A stretch of 40,577 bases of DNA, from positions 1 through 40,577 of the forward strand of contig NZ_VFSU01000006.1 in NCBI RefSeq assembly GCF_006385875.1, given 5' to 3'. The stretch's first letter is position 1. Every line of letters starts with the position of its first letter. This stretch comes from Sandaracinobacter neustonicus. GTDB lineage: Bacteria; Pseudomonadota; Alphaproteobacteria; Sphingomonadales; Sphingomonadaceae. The translations under genes were made by a program, and so were the position numbers. Below, in pieces: positions 17,678 through 26,697 of this stretch. The notes beneath the pieces are model-generated. The model made no database searches. It saw nothing but the letters and a program-made list of their open reading frames with translations, and was not told the origin of the DNA.

Positions 17678-18328
17678 CTACAGCCTCATCCCCAACAACG
17701 CCCCCAGCTCCGCCAGCGCCTGATCCTCCCCGTTCACCTTGATCGCTGCCATGCCCAGCGCGGCGGCGGGTTTGCAGTTGATGCCGAGGTCGTCGAGGTA
17801 GATGCAGCGTGCGGGGTCCAGCGAAAGCGCCTCGCACATCATCTGGTAGATGCGCGGGTCCGGCTTGCGCACCCCGGCCCTGGAGCTTTCGATCACATGA
17901 TCAAACCGCGCCAGCACGGCGGCGACGGCGGCGGCCTTGGCGTTGTCGTCTGTCATGCCGGGGCCGTGGCCCACTTGCGCGTTGTTGGTGATGCAGCCGA
18001 TGGCGAAACCGGCGGCTTTCAGCGCATCCAGCGCGGCGACCATGCGCGGGCGGATATCGCCGGACAGCAGCGCCAGAACCTCCGCGCCGCGCACGTCATG
18101 GCCCAGCGCTTGTGCTTCGGCGCGGAAGGCGATGTCGAATTCGTCGCCGCCGATCTCGTTGCGTTCCAGCCTTGCCCAGGCGTTGCTGTCTGGGTTGCGG
18201 CTGTTCACCTGGCGGATGAAGCCGTGCGGCAGGCCGTGCGTGGCTTCATGGCGGTTGAAGGCTTCGAATGGCGAGCTGGTGATCACTCCGCCGAAATCCC
18301 AGAGCACGGCTTCATAGTCTGTTTTCAC
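17678..18328 (-). CDS. HAD-superfamily hydrolase, subfamily IA
   Basis: A 216-residue haloacid dehalogenase-fold protein. I start at GTG 18328, preceded by GGGAGGA, because motif I (VLWDFGGVI) then falls near residue 8 as usual. An upstream extension has no family similarity. Motif III is near GVRKPDPRIY, motif IV is CIYLDDLGINCKPA. In motif I the general acid Asp is replaced by Gly (DFGG), as in YihX-like and epoxide-hydrolase N-domain-like members, so catalysis may be weak or substrate-specific. It is divergent from the symporter gene with about 100 bp between. Substrate unknown. Confidence 0.75.
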   Translation of the reverse strand: MKTDYEAVLWDFGGVITSSPFEAFNRHEATHGLPHGFIRQVNSRNPDSNAWARLERNEIGGDEFDIAFRAEAQALGHDVRGAEVLALLSGDIRPRMVAALDALKAAGFAIGCITNNAQVGHGPGMTDDNAKAAAVAAVLARFDHVIESSRAGVRKPDPRIYQMMCEALSLDPARCIYLDDLGINCKPAAALGMAAIKVNGEDQALAELGALLGMRL

Positions 18329-18428
18329 TGTGTCCTCCCTACGCCAGAGCCGGATGGCGGCTGTTCGGCGGCGGCGCAACTGGGAAGACTGCTTGCTCCG
18401 TCCGCGCCAAGCTGGCACCCAGCGCACT

Positions 18429-19666
18429 ATGGGAAAGTCGCTCACCTGGTGGATTCTTGGCGCGCTGGCGCTGGGGCTTGTCGTTGGATTTGTCGTGAAC
18501 CGCGCCGCGTCGCCGGAAACGGTGACGGATGTCGTCTATTACCTCGGCATCGTGACGGACCTGTTCCTGCGGCTGATCAAGATGATCATCGCGCCCTTGG
18601 TGTTCGCGGCGCTGGTTTCGGGCATCGGCCATATGGGCGGAGACGCGAAGGCGCTGGGGCGGATCGGCGGGCGGGCGCTGGCGTGGTTCATCGGCGCGTC
18701 GTTCGTGTCCATCACCATCGGCATTTTTGCGGTGAACCTGCTGCAGCCGGGCGTGGGGCTGGACCTGCCGCTGCCGCCCGCGACTGCGGAAAGCGGGATC
18801 AGCACGGCTGCCTTCGATCTGAAGAAATTCGTGACGCATCTGGTGCCCAAATCCATCTTCGAAGCGCTGGCGACCAACGAGATTCTGCAGATCGTGATCT
18901 TCTCTCTGTTCGCGGGCGTGGCGCTGGCGAAGATGGGGGAAAAAGGCGCGCCGATCCTAAAGGCAGCGGAAGCGATCATGCACCTGATGCTGATCGTGAC
19001 GGGCTTCGTGATGCGCTTTGCGCCGCTCGCCGTGTTCGCCGCCGTCACGGCCACCATCGCCGAGCGCGGGCTGGGCGTGCTGATCACCTATGGTGCGTTC
19101 ATGGGCGGTTTTTACGTGGCGCTGGCGCTGCTGATGCTGACGATCCTGTTCGCCGGCGGGCTGGTGATCGGCATGAAGAATGCCGGACGGCTGGCGCTGG
19201 AGATCCGCGACCCGATCGTGCTGGCCTTCACCACGCCAGTTCAGAGGCCGCCTATCCGCGCACACTGGAGGCGCTGGAGCGATTCGGGGTGCCGCCGAAA
19301 ATCGCCAGCTTCGTGCTGCCGCTGGGCTATAGCTTCAACCTCGATGGCTCGATGATGTATTGCTCCTTCGCCACGATCTTCATCGCGCAGGCCTATGGCA
19401 TAGACCTGTCCATCGCGCAGGAAGTGGCGATGCTGCTGATCCTGATGGTGACGTCGAAGGGCATGGCCGGCGTGCCGCGCGCCAGCCTTGTGGTGATCGC
19501 CGCCACGCTGGGCCAGTTCAACATTCCGGAGGCCGGGCTGATCCTGATTCTGGCGGTGGATCACTTCCTCGATATGGGCCGCTCCGCCTCCAACGTGGTG
19601 GGCAATGCGGTGGCGACGGCGGTGGTCGCCGAATGGGAGAAGAAGCAGCCCGTTGCAGCGGAGTAA
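18429..19666 (+). pseudogene. Dicarboxylate/glutamate:cation symporter (DAACS family), frameshifted
   Basis: A GltP/DctA-type symporter of about 412 residues split by one missing base. The first part runs from ATG 18429 (MGKSLTWWILGALALG) to about 19233 and contains RLIKMIIAPLVFAALVSGIG. After ACCAC at 19229-19233 one C appears to be missing; restoring it gives FTTASSEAAYPRTLEAL and continuity into the second frame. That frame holds the hallmark LPLGYSFNLDGSMMYCSFAT, GMAGVPRASLVV and the LAVDHFLDMGRSASNVVGNA motif before the stop at 19666. Nothing else is decayed, so a sequencing error or very recent mutation is likely. Substrate would be C4-dicarboxylate or glutamate/aspartate. Confidence 0.85.
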
Positions 19667-19682
19667 ACGCTCTGACGCATTT

Positions 19683-19701
19683 TGCGGAGTAAAACTCCGC
19701 A
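19683..19701. terminator. Small hairpin after the symporter gene
   Basis: TGCGGAGT-AAA-ACTCCGCA forms a perfect 8-bp stem 17 bases after the symporter stop. There is no clear U-run, so termination is only possible, not shown. Confidence 0.4.
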
Positions 19702-19763
19702 CTCTATTGACTCCGAATGCCGTTGAGTTACCCTCCCGCTTAACAAAGAGGGAGTGAGGAATA

Positions 19764-21011
19764 ATGGCAACGCTTGCGCGCCCGGTGGCCCTGCCGCCGG
19801 AGGTTCTGGATATCGGCAACCCGCATTTGTGGACCGAATATAGCCATGTGCTGCCCTATTTTGCCGAAATGCGGCATGCCGGGCCGGTGCACTGGTGCCC
19901 AGAGAGCATGTATGGCCCCTATTGGAACATCGTGTCGCACCAGCACATCATGGAGGTGGAGGGGCGGCCCGAAATCTTCTCGTCCAGCTGGGAAAAGGGC
20001 GGAATCACCATCGCCGACACGCCCGAAGGGCGCGAGGACGAGCCGAAGATGCCGATGTTCATCGCCATGGACCGGCCCGATCACACCGGCCAGCGCCGCA
20101 CCGTCGCACCCGCCTTCACCCCGGCGGAAATGCTGCGCCAGCAGGCCGGAATCCGCCAGCGCACGGCGGAACTGCTGGACAGCCTGCCCGTGGGCGCGGA
20201 ATTCGACTGGGTGGATAAAGTCTCCATCGAGCTGACGACGGGGATGCTGGCCATCCTGTTCGATTTCCCGTGGGAGGATCGGCGGCTGCTGACGAAATGG
20301 TCTGACGCTGCGGCGGATTTCGAGGCGATCGAGGACGAGGAGAAGAACAACAAGCGCTGGGAAACGCTCTATGAAATGGTGGGCTATTTCACCCGCCTGT
20401 GGAACGAGCGCGCCAGTTCCGAGCCGCGCCCGGACCTGATTTCCATGATGATCCATTCCGACGCGACGAAGAATATGACGCCGCAGGAATATCTGGGCAA
20501 TCTGGTGCTGCTGATCGTGGGCGGCAACGATACCACGCGCAACACCATGTCCGGCTCTGTGATGGTGCAGAACCTGTATCCGGACAATTGGGCGAAGATG
20601 ATGGCGGACCCGTCGCTGATCCCGAACGGAGTTTCCGAACTGATCCGCTGGCAGACGCCGCTGGCGCATATGCGCCGCACCGCGACCGAGGATTTCGAAG
20701 TGGGCGGCCAGCTGATCCGCGCGGGCGAGAAGGTGCTGCTGTGGTATCTTTCCGCCAACCGCGACGAAGCGATCTTCCCCAATGGGGATATATTCGACCC
20801 TTGCCGTGAGAATTCGCGGCGGCACCTGAGCTTCGGCTTTGGCATCCACCGCTGCGTCGGCGCGCGGCTGGCCGAACTGCAGATCGGCATCCTGCTGGAA
20901 GAAATGCAGAAGCGGCAGATGAAGGTGAAGATTGTCGGTGAGCCGACAAGGGTTTATTCGTCGTTCGTGCACGGTTTCCGCAGCCTGCCAGTCGTGATGA
21001 CGCGCAGCTGA
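19764..21011 (+). CDS. Cytochrome P450, CYP153-like
   Basis: A 415-residue soluble bacterial P450. The I-helix oxygen-activating motif GGNDTTRN is at residues 253-260, ELIR of the K helix (ExxR) at 292-295, and the heme-binding FGFGIHRCVGARLAE has the axial ligand Cys364. The I-helix sequence and the LRFxHR-type context most resemble CYP153 alkane/fatty-acid terminal hydroxylases common in sphingomonads; the subfamily call is from memory of motifs only. A ribosome site GAGGGAGTGAGG precedes the ATG. No ferredoxin or ferredoxin reductase gene is adjacent, so electron partners must be elsewhere. Followed by a strong terminator. Confidence 0.85.
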   Translation: MATLARPVALPPEVLDIGNPHLWTEYSHVLPYFAEMRHAGPVHWCPESMYGPYWNIVSHQHIMEVEGRPEIFSSSWEKGGITIADTPEGREDEPKMPMFIAMDRPDHTGQRRTVAPAFTPAEMLRQQAGIRQRTAELLDSLPVGAEFDWVDKVSIELTTGMLAILFDFPWEDRRLLTKWSDAAADFEAIEDEEKNNKRWETLYEMVGYFTRLWNERASSEPRPDLISMMIHSDATKNMTPQEYLGNLVLLIVGGNDTTRNTMSGSVMVQNLYPDNWAKMMADPSLIPNGVSELIRWQTPLAHMRRTATEDFEVGGQLIRAGEKVLLWYLSANRDEAIFPNGDIFDPCRENSRRHLSFGFGIHRCVGARLAELQIGILLEEMQKRQMKVKIVGEPTRVYSSFVHGFRSLPVVMTRS

Positions 21012-21050
21012 CAAGGCAGGCTGCGAAACAAGTTGGGGAGAGAGAGGGAG

Positions 21051-21082
21051 CGCCCCGGCCGGAAACGGCCGGGGCGTTTTTC
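21051..21082 (+). terminator. Rho-independent terminator after the P450 gene
   Basis: CGCCCCGGCCG-GAAA-CGGCCGGGGCG is a perfect 11-bp stem with a GAAA loop, followed by TTTTTCT. It lies 40 bases past the P450 stop. Confidence 0.93.
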
Positions 21083-21320
21083 TGTGCGGGGTTGTCGGGG
21101 GAGGTGGGTGCGTTGGAGGCCTCCGGCGGGCCGGGCGCTGCCCGGCACCCGGCAGGGGCGTGACGCCGCTCGCACCCCCGAACTTTTTACTTAGCCCCTC
21201 CTGTTGACGCTTCGCGTCAGCTTCGCTTCCAGGGGAGGGGTTGGGGTGGGGGTTATCCGTCGGGCGCGAGGATGGCGGTTGATTGCCTGCGGCGCTTCCG
21301 TTGTGCTCTTTGTAATGTCA

Positions 21321-21478
21321 GTGGATCAGGCCCGGCGGTGACACCCCCTCTCCAACTCTCCCCCTTGCAGGGGGAGAGGGCTGCGGTGCGCCGCAGGCAA
21401 TCGAATCTGATCACTCATGCGACGTTGGAGTTGGGCCGCTGCGCCAATGTAGAGGGTGCAGGGAAATCATTTCCCTGC
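21321..21478 (-). repeat. Composite intergenic repeat, copy C (inverted)
   Basis: Reverse complement of the copies at 9911 and 17346: GTGGATCAGGCCCGGCGGTG, then TCTCCCCCTTGCAGGGGGA, CGCCGCAGGCAATCGA and CAGGGAAATCATTTCCCTG. It occupies the gene-free stretch 21083-21531 together with fragments of the GC-rich repeat near 21148-21182; no gene is seen there. Confidence 0.8.
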
Positions 21479-21531
21479 CGGGTCCGGGCAGAGCCCGGCC
21501 GCCGGAGGCAAAACCCCCTACGGCCCACCCC

Positions 21532-21960
21532 TCAATAAGCAGGCGCGGCACGCCCCTTCGGATCCGCCCCGTAGCGGTTCGGGCCGGGGGTGCCGTCGAT
21601 CAGGGCGAAGACGAGGATGACGATACCGCCGACGGCGGTGAGGCCCAGCAGGATCCACCAGCCGGAGTTGCCGCTGTCGTGGATGCGGCGGACGGTGACG
21701 GCCAGCGAGGGGAGGAACAGCAGCAGCGAGGCGAGACCGATGGCGATCATGGGATACATGGCGGCGGGGGCACCGTTCATCTGCGCCATCATCTCGTCGG
21801 CAGTGGCGGTTTCGGGGATCGGCCCCAGCGTGCTGACCAACCAGATGGTGAGCGCGGTGTAGAGCAGGGCGACGAACAGCTGCCACAGCCAATATTCCTT
21901 GCGGCGGGCGCGGCCGGAAAAGGTGGCGTATTTCCGAAGCGGTTGGAACATCAGTGACAT
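21532..21960 (-). CDS. DUF805 membrane protein
   Basis: A 142-residue inner-membrane protein with four hydrophobic segments. The DUF805 signature is clear: YATFSGRARRKEYWLWQLF near the N-terminus, the RRIHDSGNSGWWILL block after the third segment, and a C-terminal GPNRYGADPKG tail. The YhaH/YhaI-like family has no defined biochemical role. Single gene, separated from ComM by about 60 bases and read in the same direction. Confidence 0.88.
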   Translation of the reverse strand: MSLMFQPLRKYATFSGRARRKEYWLWQLFVALLYTALTIWLVSTLGPIPETATADEMMAQMNGAPAAMYPMIAIGLASLLLFLPSLAVTVRRIHDSGNSGWWILLGLTAVGGIVILVFALIDGTPGPNRYGADPKGRAAPAY

Positions 21961-22024
21961 GGCAGGCCCCTTGCCGGTGGTTGCAGGCGAGTTTTCTAGC
22001 CGGGAAGCGGGGCGGACGCCAGCG

Positions 22025-23536
22025 TCAGCTTTGCGGGGCGCGGCGGCGATAACTCAAAGCCTCTGCCACATGCGCGCGGCCGGTCTGCGCGTCTCCGGCG
22101 AGGTCGGCGATGGTGCGGGCGACTCGCAGCACGCGGGTCCATGCGCGGGCGGAGAGTTTCATGCTTTCGGCGGCGCGGGTGAGCAGCTGGCGGGCGTCTT
22201 CAGATAGAAGGTCCGGCGTTTCCAGCTGCTTGCCTTCGGCTTCGGCGTTGGTGCGCGCGGGGGTGCCGGCGTAGCGCGCGCTTTGCAGGGCGCGGGCGGC
22301 GCTGACGCGGGCGGCGACGTCGGCGCTGCGTTCGGCGGGCGGGGGCAGGGCGAGGTCTGAGGCTTTCACGGCTTCGATGTCCACGAACAGGTCGATGCGG
22401 TCGATCAGCGGGCCGGAGATTCGGGATTGATAATCCCCCGCGCAGCGCGGCGCGCGGGAACAGGCGAGCGCGGCGTCTGCCAGATGGCCGCAGCGGCAGG
22501 GGTTCATCGCGGCGATCAGCTGCACGCGGGCCGGGTAGGTGACGTGCAGGGCCGCGCGCGCCACCTCCACCTCGCCGCGTTCCAGCGGCTGGCGCAGGGC
22601 ATCCAGCGCGCCGCGCTGGAATTCGGGTAGTTCATCCAGAAACAGCACGCCCAGATGCGCAAGGCTGACTTCGCCGGGCCGGGCCTTCACGCCGCCGCCC
22701 ACCAGCGCGGGCATGGAGGCTGAATGATGTGGCGCACGAAACGGCCGGGCGCGGGCGATGCGCCCGCCCTCCAGCGATCCCGCGAGCGAGGCGATCATCG
22801 CCACTTCCAGCGCTTCCGCCGTGGTGAGATCGGGCAAGATGCCGGGCAGGGCGGCGGCCATCATGGATTTCCCCGCGCCGGGCGGGCCGCACATCAATAG
22901 CGCGTGGCCCCCGGCCGCGGCGATTTCCAGCGTCCGCTTGGGGGTTTCCTGCCCCTTCACATCGCCCAGATCGGGGCCGGAAAAGGCGCGCGCCTCCAGC
23001 TTCGCCGGATCGGGCGGGGGCAGCGGCTCATTGCCTTTCAGATGCGCGACCAGCGCGTGCAGATCGGGCGCGGCCACCACCTCCATGCCGTCTGCCGTGC
23101 CCGCCAGCCAGGCCGCTTCCGGCCCTTGCGCGGCCGGGCAGATCAGACCCAGCCCGCGTCCGGCCGCGTGCATCGCCGCCAGCAGCACGCCGGGCGAGGG
23201 GGAAATGCGCCCATCCAGAGACAGTTCGCCCACCGCCACGAAATGCGCGAGCGATTCGGCATCCACCACCCCCATCGCCGCGAGCAGCCCCAGCGCGATG
23301 GGCAGATCATAATGCGAACCGGCCTTTTCCAGATCGGCCGGGGCCAGATTCACGGTGATCTTCTTCGCGGGCATGGCGAGGCCCAGCGCCGCAAAGGCCG
23401 CCGTCACGCGATCCCGGCTTTCCTTCACGGCCTTGTCCGGCAGGCCGACCACCACGAAACTGACCATGCCGGAGGTCAGCTGAACCTGAACGTCAACAGG
23501 CCGGGCTTCCAGCCCGACATAGGCGACCGTCGCCAT
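22025..23536 (-). CDS. comM: YifB/ComM family Mg-chelatase-like AAA+ ATPase
   Basis: A 503-residue ComM-type hexameric helicase that promotes branch migration of incoming DNA during natural transformation. I use ATG 23536 (MATVAYVGLEARPVDVQVQL), where the family normally begins; an ATG at 23548 is also in frame. The N-terminal Lon-protease-like ChlI domain covers about residues 1-170. The AAA+ core has Walker A CGPPGAGKS, Walker B LGVLFLDELPEF, and MNPCRCGH with Cys residues of the Mg_chelatase domain. The C-terminal helical segment RTIADLAG is present. It is divergent from ppc with about 130 bp between. Confidence 0.92.
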   Translation of the reverse strand: MATVAYVGLEARPVDVQVQLTSGMVSFVVVGLPDKAVKESRDRVTAAFAALGLAMPAKKITVNLAPADLEKAGSHYDLPIALGLLAAMGVVDAESLAHFVAVGELSLDGRISPSPGVLLAAMHAAGRGLGLICPAAQGPEAAWLAGTADGMEVVAAPDLHALVAHLKGNEPLPPPDPAKLEARAFSGPDLGDVKGQETPKRTLEIAAAGGHALLMCGPPGAGKSMMAAALPGILPDLTTAEALEVAMIASLAGSLEGGRIARARPFRAPHHSASMPALVGGGVKARPGEVSLAHLGVLFLDELPEFQRGALDALRQPLERGEVEVARAALHVTYPARVQLIAAMNPCRCGHLADAALACSRAPRCAGDYQSRISGPLIDRIDLFVDIEAVKASDLALPPPAERSADVAARVSAARALQSARYAGTPARTNAEAEGKQLETPDLLSEDARQLLTRAAESMKLSARAWTRVLRVARTIADLAGDAQTGRAHVAEALSYRRRAPQS

Positions 23537-23663
23537 GCGCGCGACCATAGATGGGCAATCCCCGTTCGTGGATCCGACCCACATTCGAATTCCTAGCCGC
23601 CGCACCCCTTGCGGGGAAGGGGGGCTGGGTTATGCTGCGCCTGCGAAAAAGAGGGAGCGCGCC

Positions 23664-26336
23664 ATGGCCAGCCTGCCGCCGATCATCCAGAACCCCGATA
23701 TCCGCGTGCTGGGGCGGATATTGGGCGACGTGATCCGAACGCGCGGCGGCGACGAGCTGTTCCGCCGCACGGAAGCGATCCGCACCGCATCGGTGCAGCG
23801 GCATCGCGGATCGGCGCATGTGGAGGCGGTGGCGGCCGAACTGGGGGCGCTGTCTCTGGATGATACGCTTTCCTTCACGCGCGGCTTCATGCTGTTTTCG
23901 ATGCTGGCGAACCTCGCGGAGGATCGGCAGATGTCTGGGCTTGCAGGGGCCGCGCCGGAGGCCGGGATGACGCTGGCGGATGCCGTGCAGCAACTGGGCG
24001 ACAAGGGCGTGGGCAAGGCGGCGATTCTGGCGGCGCTGGCGCGGGCGAAGGTGGTGCCGGTGCTGACGGCGCACCCCACCGAGGTTCGCCGCAAGAGCAT
24101 GATTGACCATAAGAACCGCATCGCCGAGCTGATGGCGCTGGCCGACGCGGGGGCGAAACAGGCCAGCCCCGGCGAAAGCATCGAGGCGGCGATCCGGCGG
24201 CAGGTGACACTGCTGTGGGAAACCCGGCCGCTGCGCCGCGAACGCATCCGCGTGGCGGACGAGATCGATACGGCGCTGGCATGGCTGCGCGATGATTTCC
24301 TGCCCGTTCTGCCCACGCTGGCGCAGGGCTGGGCCGAGGCGCTGGGCAAGGTGCCGCCGCCCTTCCTGACGGTGGGCAGCTGGATCGGTGGAGACCGGGA
24401 CGGCAACCCCAATGTGAACGCCGAAACGCTGGATCTGGCGATGCAGGCGAACGGCGCGGCGCTGCTGCAATATTATCTGGATCAGGTGCATTCGCTGGGG
24501 GCGGAATTGTCGATCTCGTCTGAACAGACGGCGGTGCCCGCCGCCGTGCTGGCGCTGGCGGAGGCAAGCGGGGACAACAGCTCCGCCCGCGCCGACGAGC
24601 CGTATCGCCGGGCGCTGACGGGCATCTATGCGCGGCTGGCGGCGACATCGGTGGCGCTGACAGGGCAGGTGCCGGTGCGGCCCGCGCGGGTGGCGGGCGT
24701 GCCCTATGCCACGCCGGGTGAACTGCTGGCCGACCTGAACGCGATTGCCGAAGGGGCGGATCAGGCGGGCGTGGGCGGCGGCGCGCTGGATGCGCTGCGC
24801 ATCGCCGTCAGCCAGTTCGGTTTCCATCTGGCGACGCTGGATTTGCGGCAGAACAGCGACGTGCACGAAGCCTGCGCGGCAGAACTGCTGGCGCTGGCAG
24901 GCGTGGAGGCGGATTACACCGCGCTGGGCGAGGATGCGAAGGTCGCGCTGCTGCTGGGCGAGCTGAAAAGCCCCCGGCTGCTGACGACGCCGCTGGCCCC
25001 GGCCTCCGAACGGACGCTGGGCGAACTGGCGATCTTCCGCGCGGCGGCCGCCGCCCGCGCGCGCCATGGCGAAGCGGCGATCACCACGGCGATCGTTTCC
25101 AAAACCACCAGCGTGTCTGACCTGCTGGAGCCGATGCTGATGATGCGCGAGGCCGGGCTGCTGACGCCCGGAGACGCGCCCGCCGCGGGGCTGATGGTGG
25201 TGCCGCTGTTCGAAACCATCGCCGACTTGGAAGCCGCGCCGGAAATCATGACGGCCTATCTCGCCATCCCCGGCGTGGCGGACGCCGCGCGCGCGCGCGG
25301 CTGTCAGGAAGTGATGATCGGCTATTCCGACAGCAACAAGGATGGCGGCTACCTCACCTCCACATGGCAGTTGCACCGATCCTCCGCCGCGCTGGCGGAG
25401 GTGTTCGCGGCGGCCGATGTGCCGATCCAGCTGTTCCACGGGCGTGGCGGATCGGTGGGGCGGGGAGGCGGCTCCAGCTTCGCGGCGATCCGCGCGCAGC
25501 CGCCCGGCACGGTGGCGGGGCGCATCCGCATTACCGAACAGGGCGAGATCATCGCTGCGAAATATGGCACGCCGGAAGCCGCCCGCCGCACGCTGGATAC
25601 CATGGCCGCCGCCACCCTGCTGGCGACGCTGGACCCGACGGCGCTGCCCGAGGGCGAGATCAGCCGCTTCCGCGCGGCGATGGACAAGCTCTCGGCCGAC
25701 GCCTTCGCCAGCTATCGTGGGCTGGTGTATGACGAGCCGGGCTTCCGCGCCTTCTTCCGGGCGATGACGCCGATTTCGGAGATCGCCACGCTGAAGATCG
25801 GCTCCCGCCCGCCCAGCCGCACCGCATCAGACGCGATCGAGGATTTGCGCGCGATCCCGTGGGTGTTCAGCTGGGCGCAGGCGCGGGTGATGCTGCCGGG
25901 CTGGTATGGCGTGGGCGACGCGCTGGAGGCTTTCCCGGATAAGGGGCTGCTGGCGGCGATGGCAGCGGAATGGCCCTTCTTTCAGGCGATGCTGGCGAAC
26001 ATGGAAATGGTGCTGGCGAAATCCGACATGGGGATCGCCGCGCGCTACGCCGAACTGGCGGGCGAGGCAGGCAAGCCGCTGTTCGGCCGCATCGAATCCG
26101 GCTGGCACCGCACGGTGGACGGGCTGCTGGCCGCCACGGGCCAATCCCGCCTGCTGGAAAAGAACCCCGCACTGGACACCTCGATCCGGCTGCGGCTGCC
26201 CTACATCGAGCCGCTGAATCTGCTGCAGGTGGAACTGCTGAAGCGCCACCGCGCAGGCGAGGATGACCCGCGCATCGCCGAGGGCCTGCAACTGAGCCTG
26301 AACGCAATCGCCACCGCGCTGCGCAACAGCGGATAG
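23664..26336 (+). CDS. ppc: Phosphoenolpyruvate carboxylase
   Basis: An 890-residue anaplerotic enzyme that carboxylates PEP with bicarbonate to oxaloacetate. Start chosen at ATG 23664 (MASLPPIIQNPD), after GAGGGAG. Catalytic landmarks: VLTAHPTEVRRKS with His137, GSWIGGDRDGNPNV, GYSDSNKDGG, LFHGRGGSVGRGGG with the mobile catalytic loop, and RAIPWVFSWAQ. The C-terminus ends RNSG, a slight variant of the usual NTG tail. Length is normal. The nearest downstream gene is tRNA-Thr, 67 bp away, so ppc marks the conserved chromosome edge before the accessory island. Confidence 0.96.
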   Translation: MASLPPIIQNPDIRVLGRILGDVIRTRGGDELFRRTEAIRTASVQRHRGSAHVEAVAAELGALSLDDTLSFTRGFMLFSMLANLAEDRQMSGLAGAAPEAGMTLADAVQQLGDKGVGKAAILAALARAKVVPVLTAHPTEVRRKSMIDHKNRIAELMALADAGAKQASPGESIEAAIRRQVTLLWETRPLRRERIRVADEIDTALAWLRDDFLPVLPTLAQGWAEALGKVPPPFLTVGSWIGGDRDGNPNVNAETLDLAMQANGAALLQYYLDQVHSLGAELSISSEQTAVPAAVLALAEASGDNSSARADEPYRRALTGIYARLAATSVALTGQVPVRPARVAGVPYATPGELLADLNAIAEGADQAGVGGGALDALRIAVSQFGFHLATLDLRQNSDVHEACAAELLALAGVEADYTALGEDAKVALLLGELKSPRLLTTPLAPASERTLGELAIFRAAAAARARHGEAAITTAIVSKTTSVSDLLEPMLMMREAGLLTPGDAPAAGLMVVPLFETIADLEAAPEIMTAYLAIPGVADAARARGCQEVMIGYSDSNKDGGYLTSTWQLHRSSAALAEVFAAADVPIQLFHGRGGSVGRGGGSSFAAIRAQPPGTVAGRIRITEQGEIIAAKYGTPEAARRTLDTMAAATLLATLDPTALPEGEISRFRAAMDKLSADAFASYRGLVYDEPGFRAFFRAMTPISEIATLKIGSRPPSRTASDAIEDLRAIPWVFSWAQARVMLPGWYGVGDALEAFPDKGLLAAMAAEWPFFQAMLANMEMVLAKSDMGIAARYAELAGEAGKPLFGRIESGWHRTVDGLLAATGQSRLLEKNPALDTSIRLRLPYIEPLNLLQVELLKRHRAGEDDPRIAEGLQLSLNAIATALRNSG

Positions 26337-26403
26337 TTTGCGCCTGCGGTGGCGGGCGGCCGATTGCCCCTTCTGGCGGGATGCGTTAGAGGCCCGCCCA
26401 CAC

Positions 26404-26479
<76 letters not shown>

Positions 26480-26588
26480 TTTTACGTCCGCCCACGTCCA
26501 CCTGTGTCATTGCAACCCACGGAAAACAGGCGTATTTTCTCACATATCGGCCCGTGAAGTTCGCTGACGTCCAGCTGCAGCCAACGTC

Positions 26589-26667
26589 ATTTGGGGGCCA
26601 CTTTTGGGGCCTTTTGGGGGCCAAATTGGGGGCCACTTTTTGCCTCCCGATTCCGTGGCCCCCAAAT
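26589..26667. repeat. GGGGGCC repeats, probable integrase arm-type sites
   Basis: ATTTGGGGGCCAC (26589-26601) is repeated in direct form as AATTGGGGGCCAC near 26623, with shorter TTTTGGGGCC and TTTTGGGGGCC units between. The exact reverse complement GTGGCCCCCAAAT is at 26655-26667. Such clusters between a tRNA and a P4-type integrase gene are typical arm-site arrays. The rest of 26480-26697 shows no gene. Confidence 0.65.
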
Positions 26668-26697
26668 CGAGGTTTTTATGTGGGAGTTCAATTTCTT

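Noticed and set aside
17897-19666. A 589-codon plus-strand frame as one gene
   Set aside because: Only its last 140 codons are real (the C-terminal symporter part); the rest lies opposite the HAD gene or in the wrong frame of the symporter.
23493-25439. 648-codon minus-strand frame opposite ppc, and similar long frames opposite the hydroxyproline genes (for example 5244-7451)
   Set aside because: High-GC shadow frames, rich in Arg, Gln and His without domain resemblance, lying opposite clearly conserved genes.
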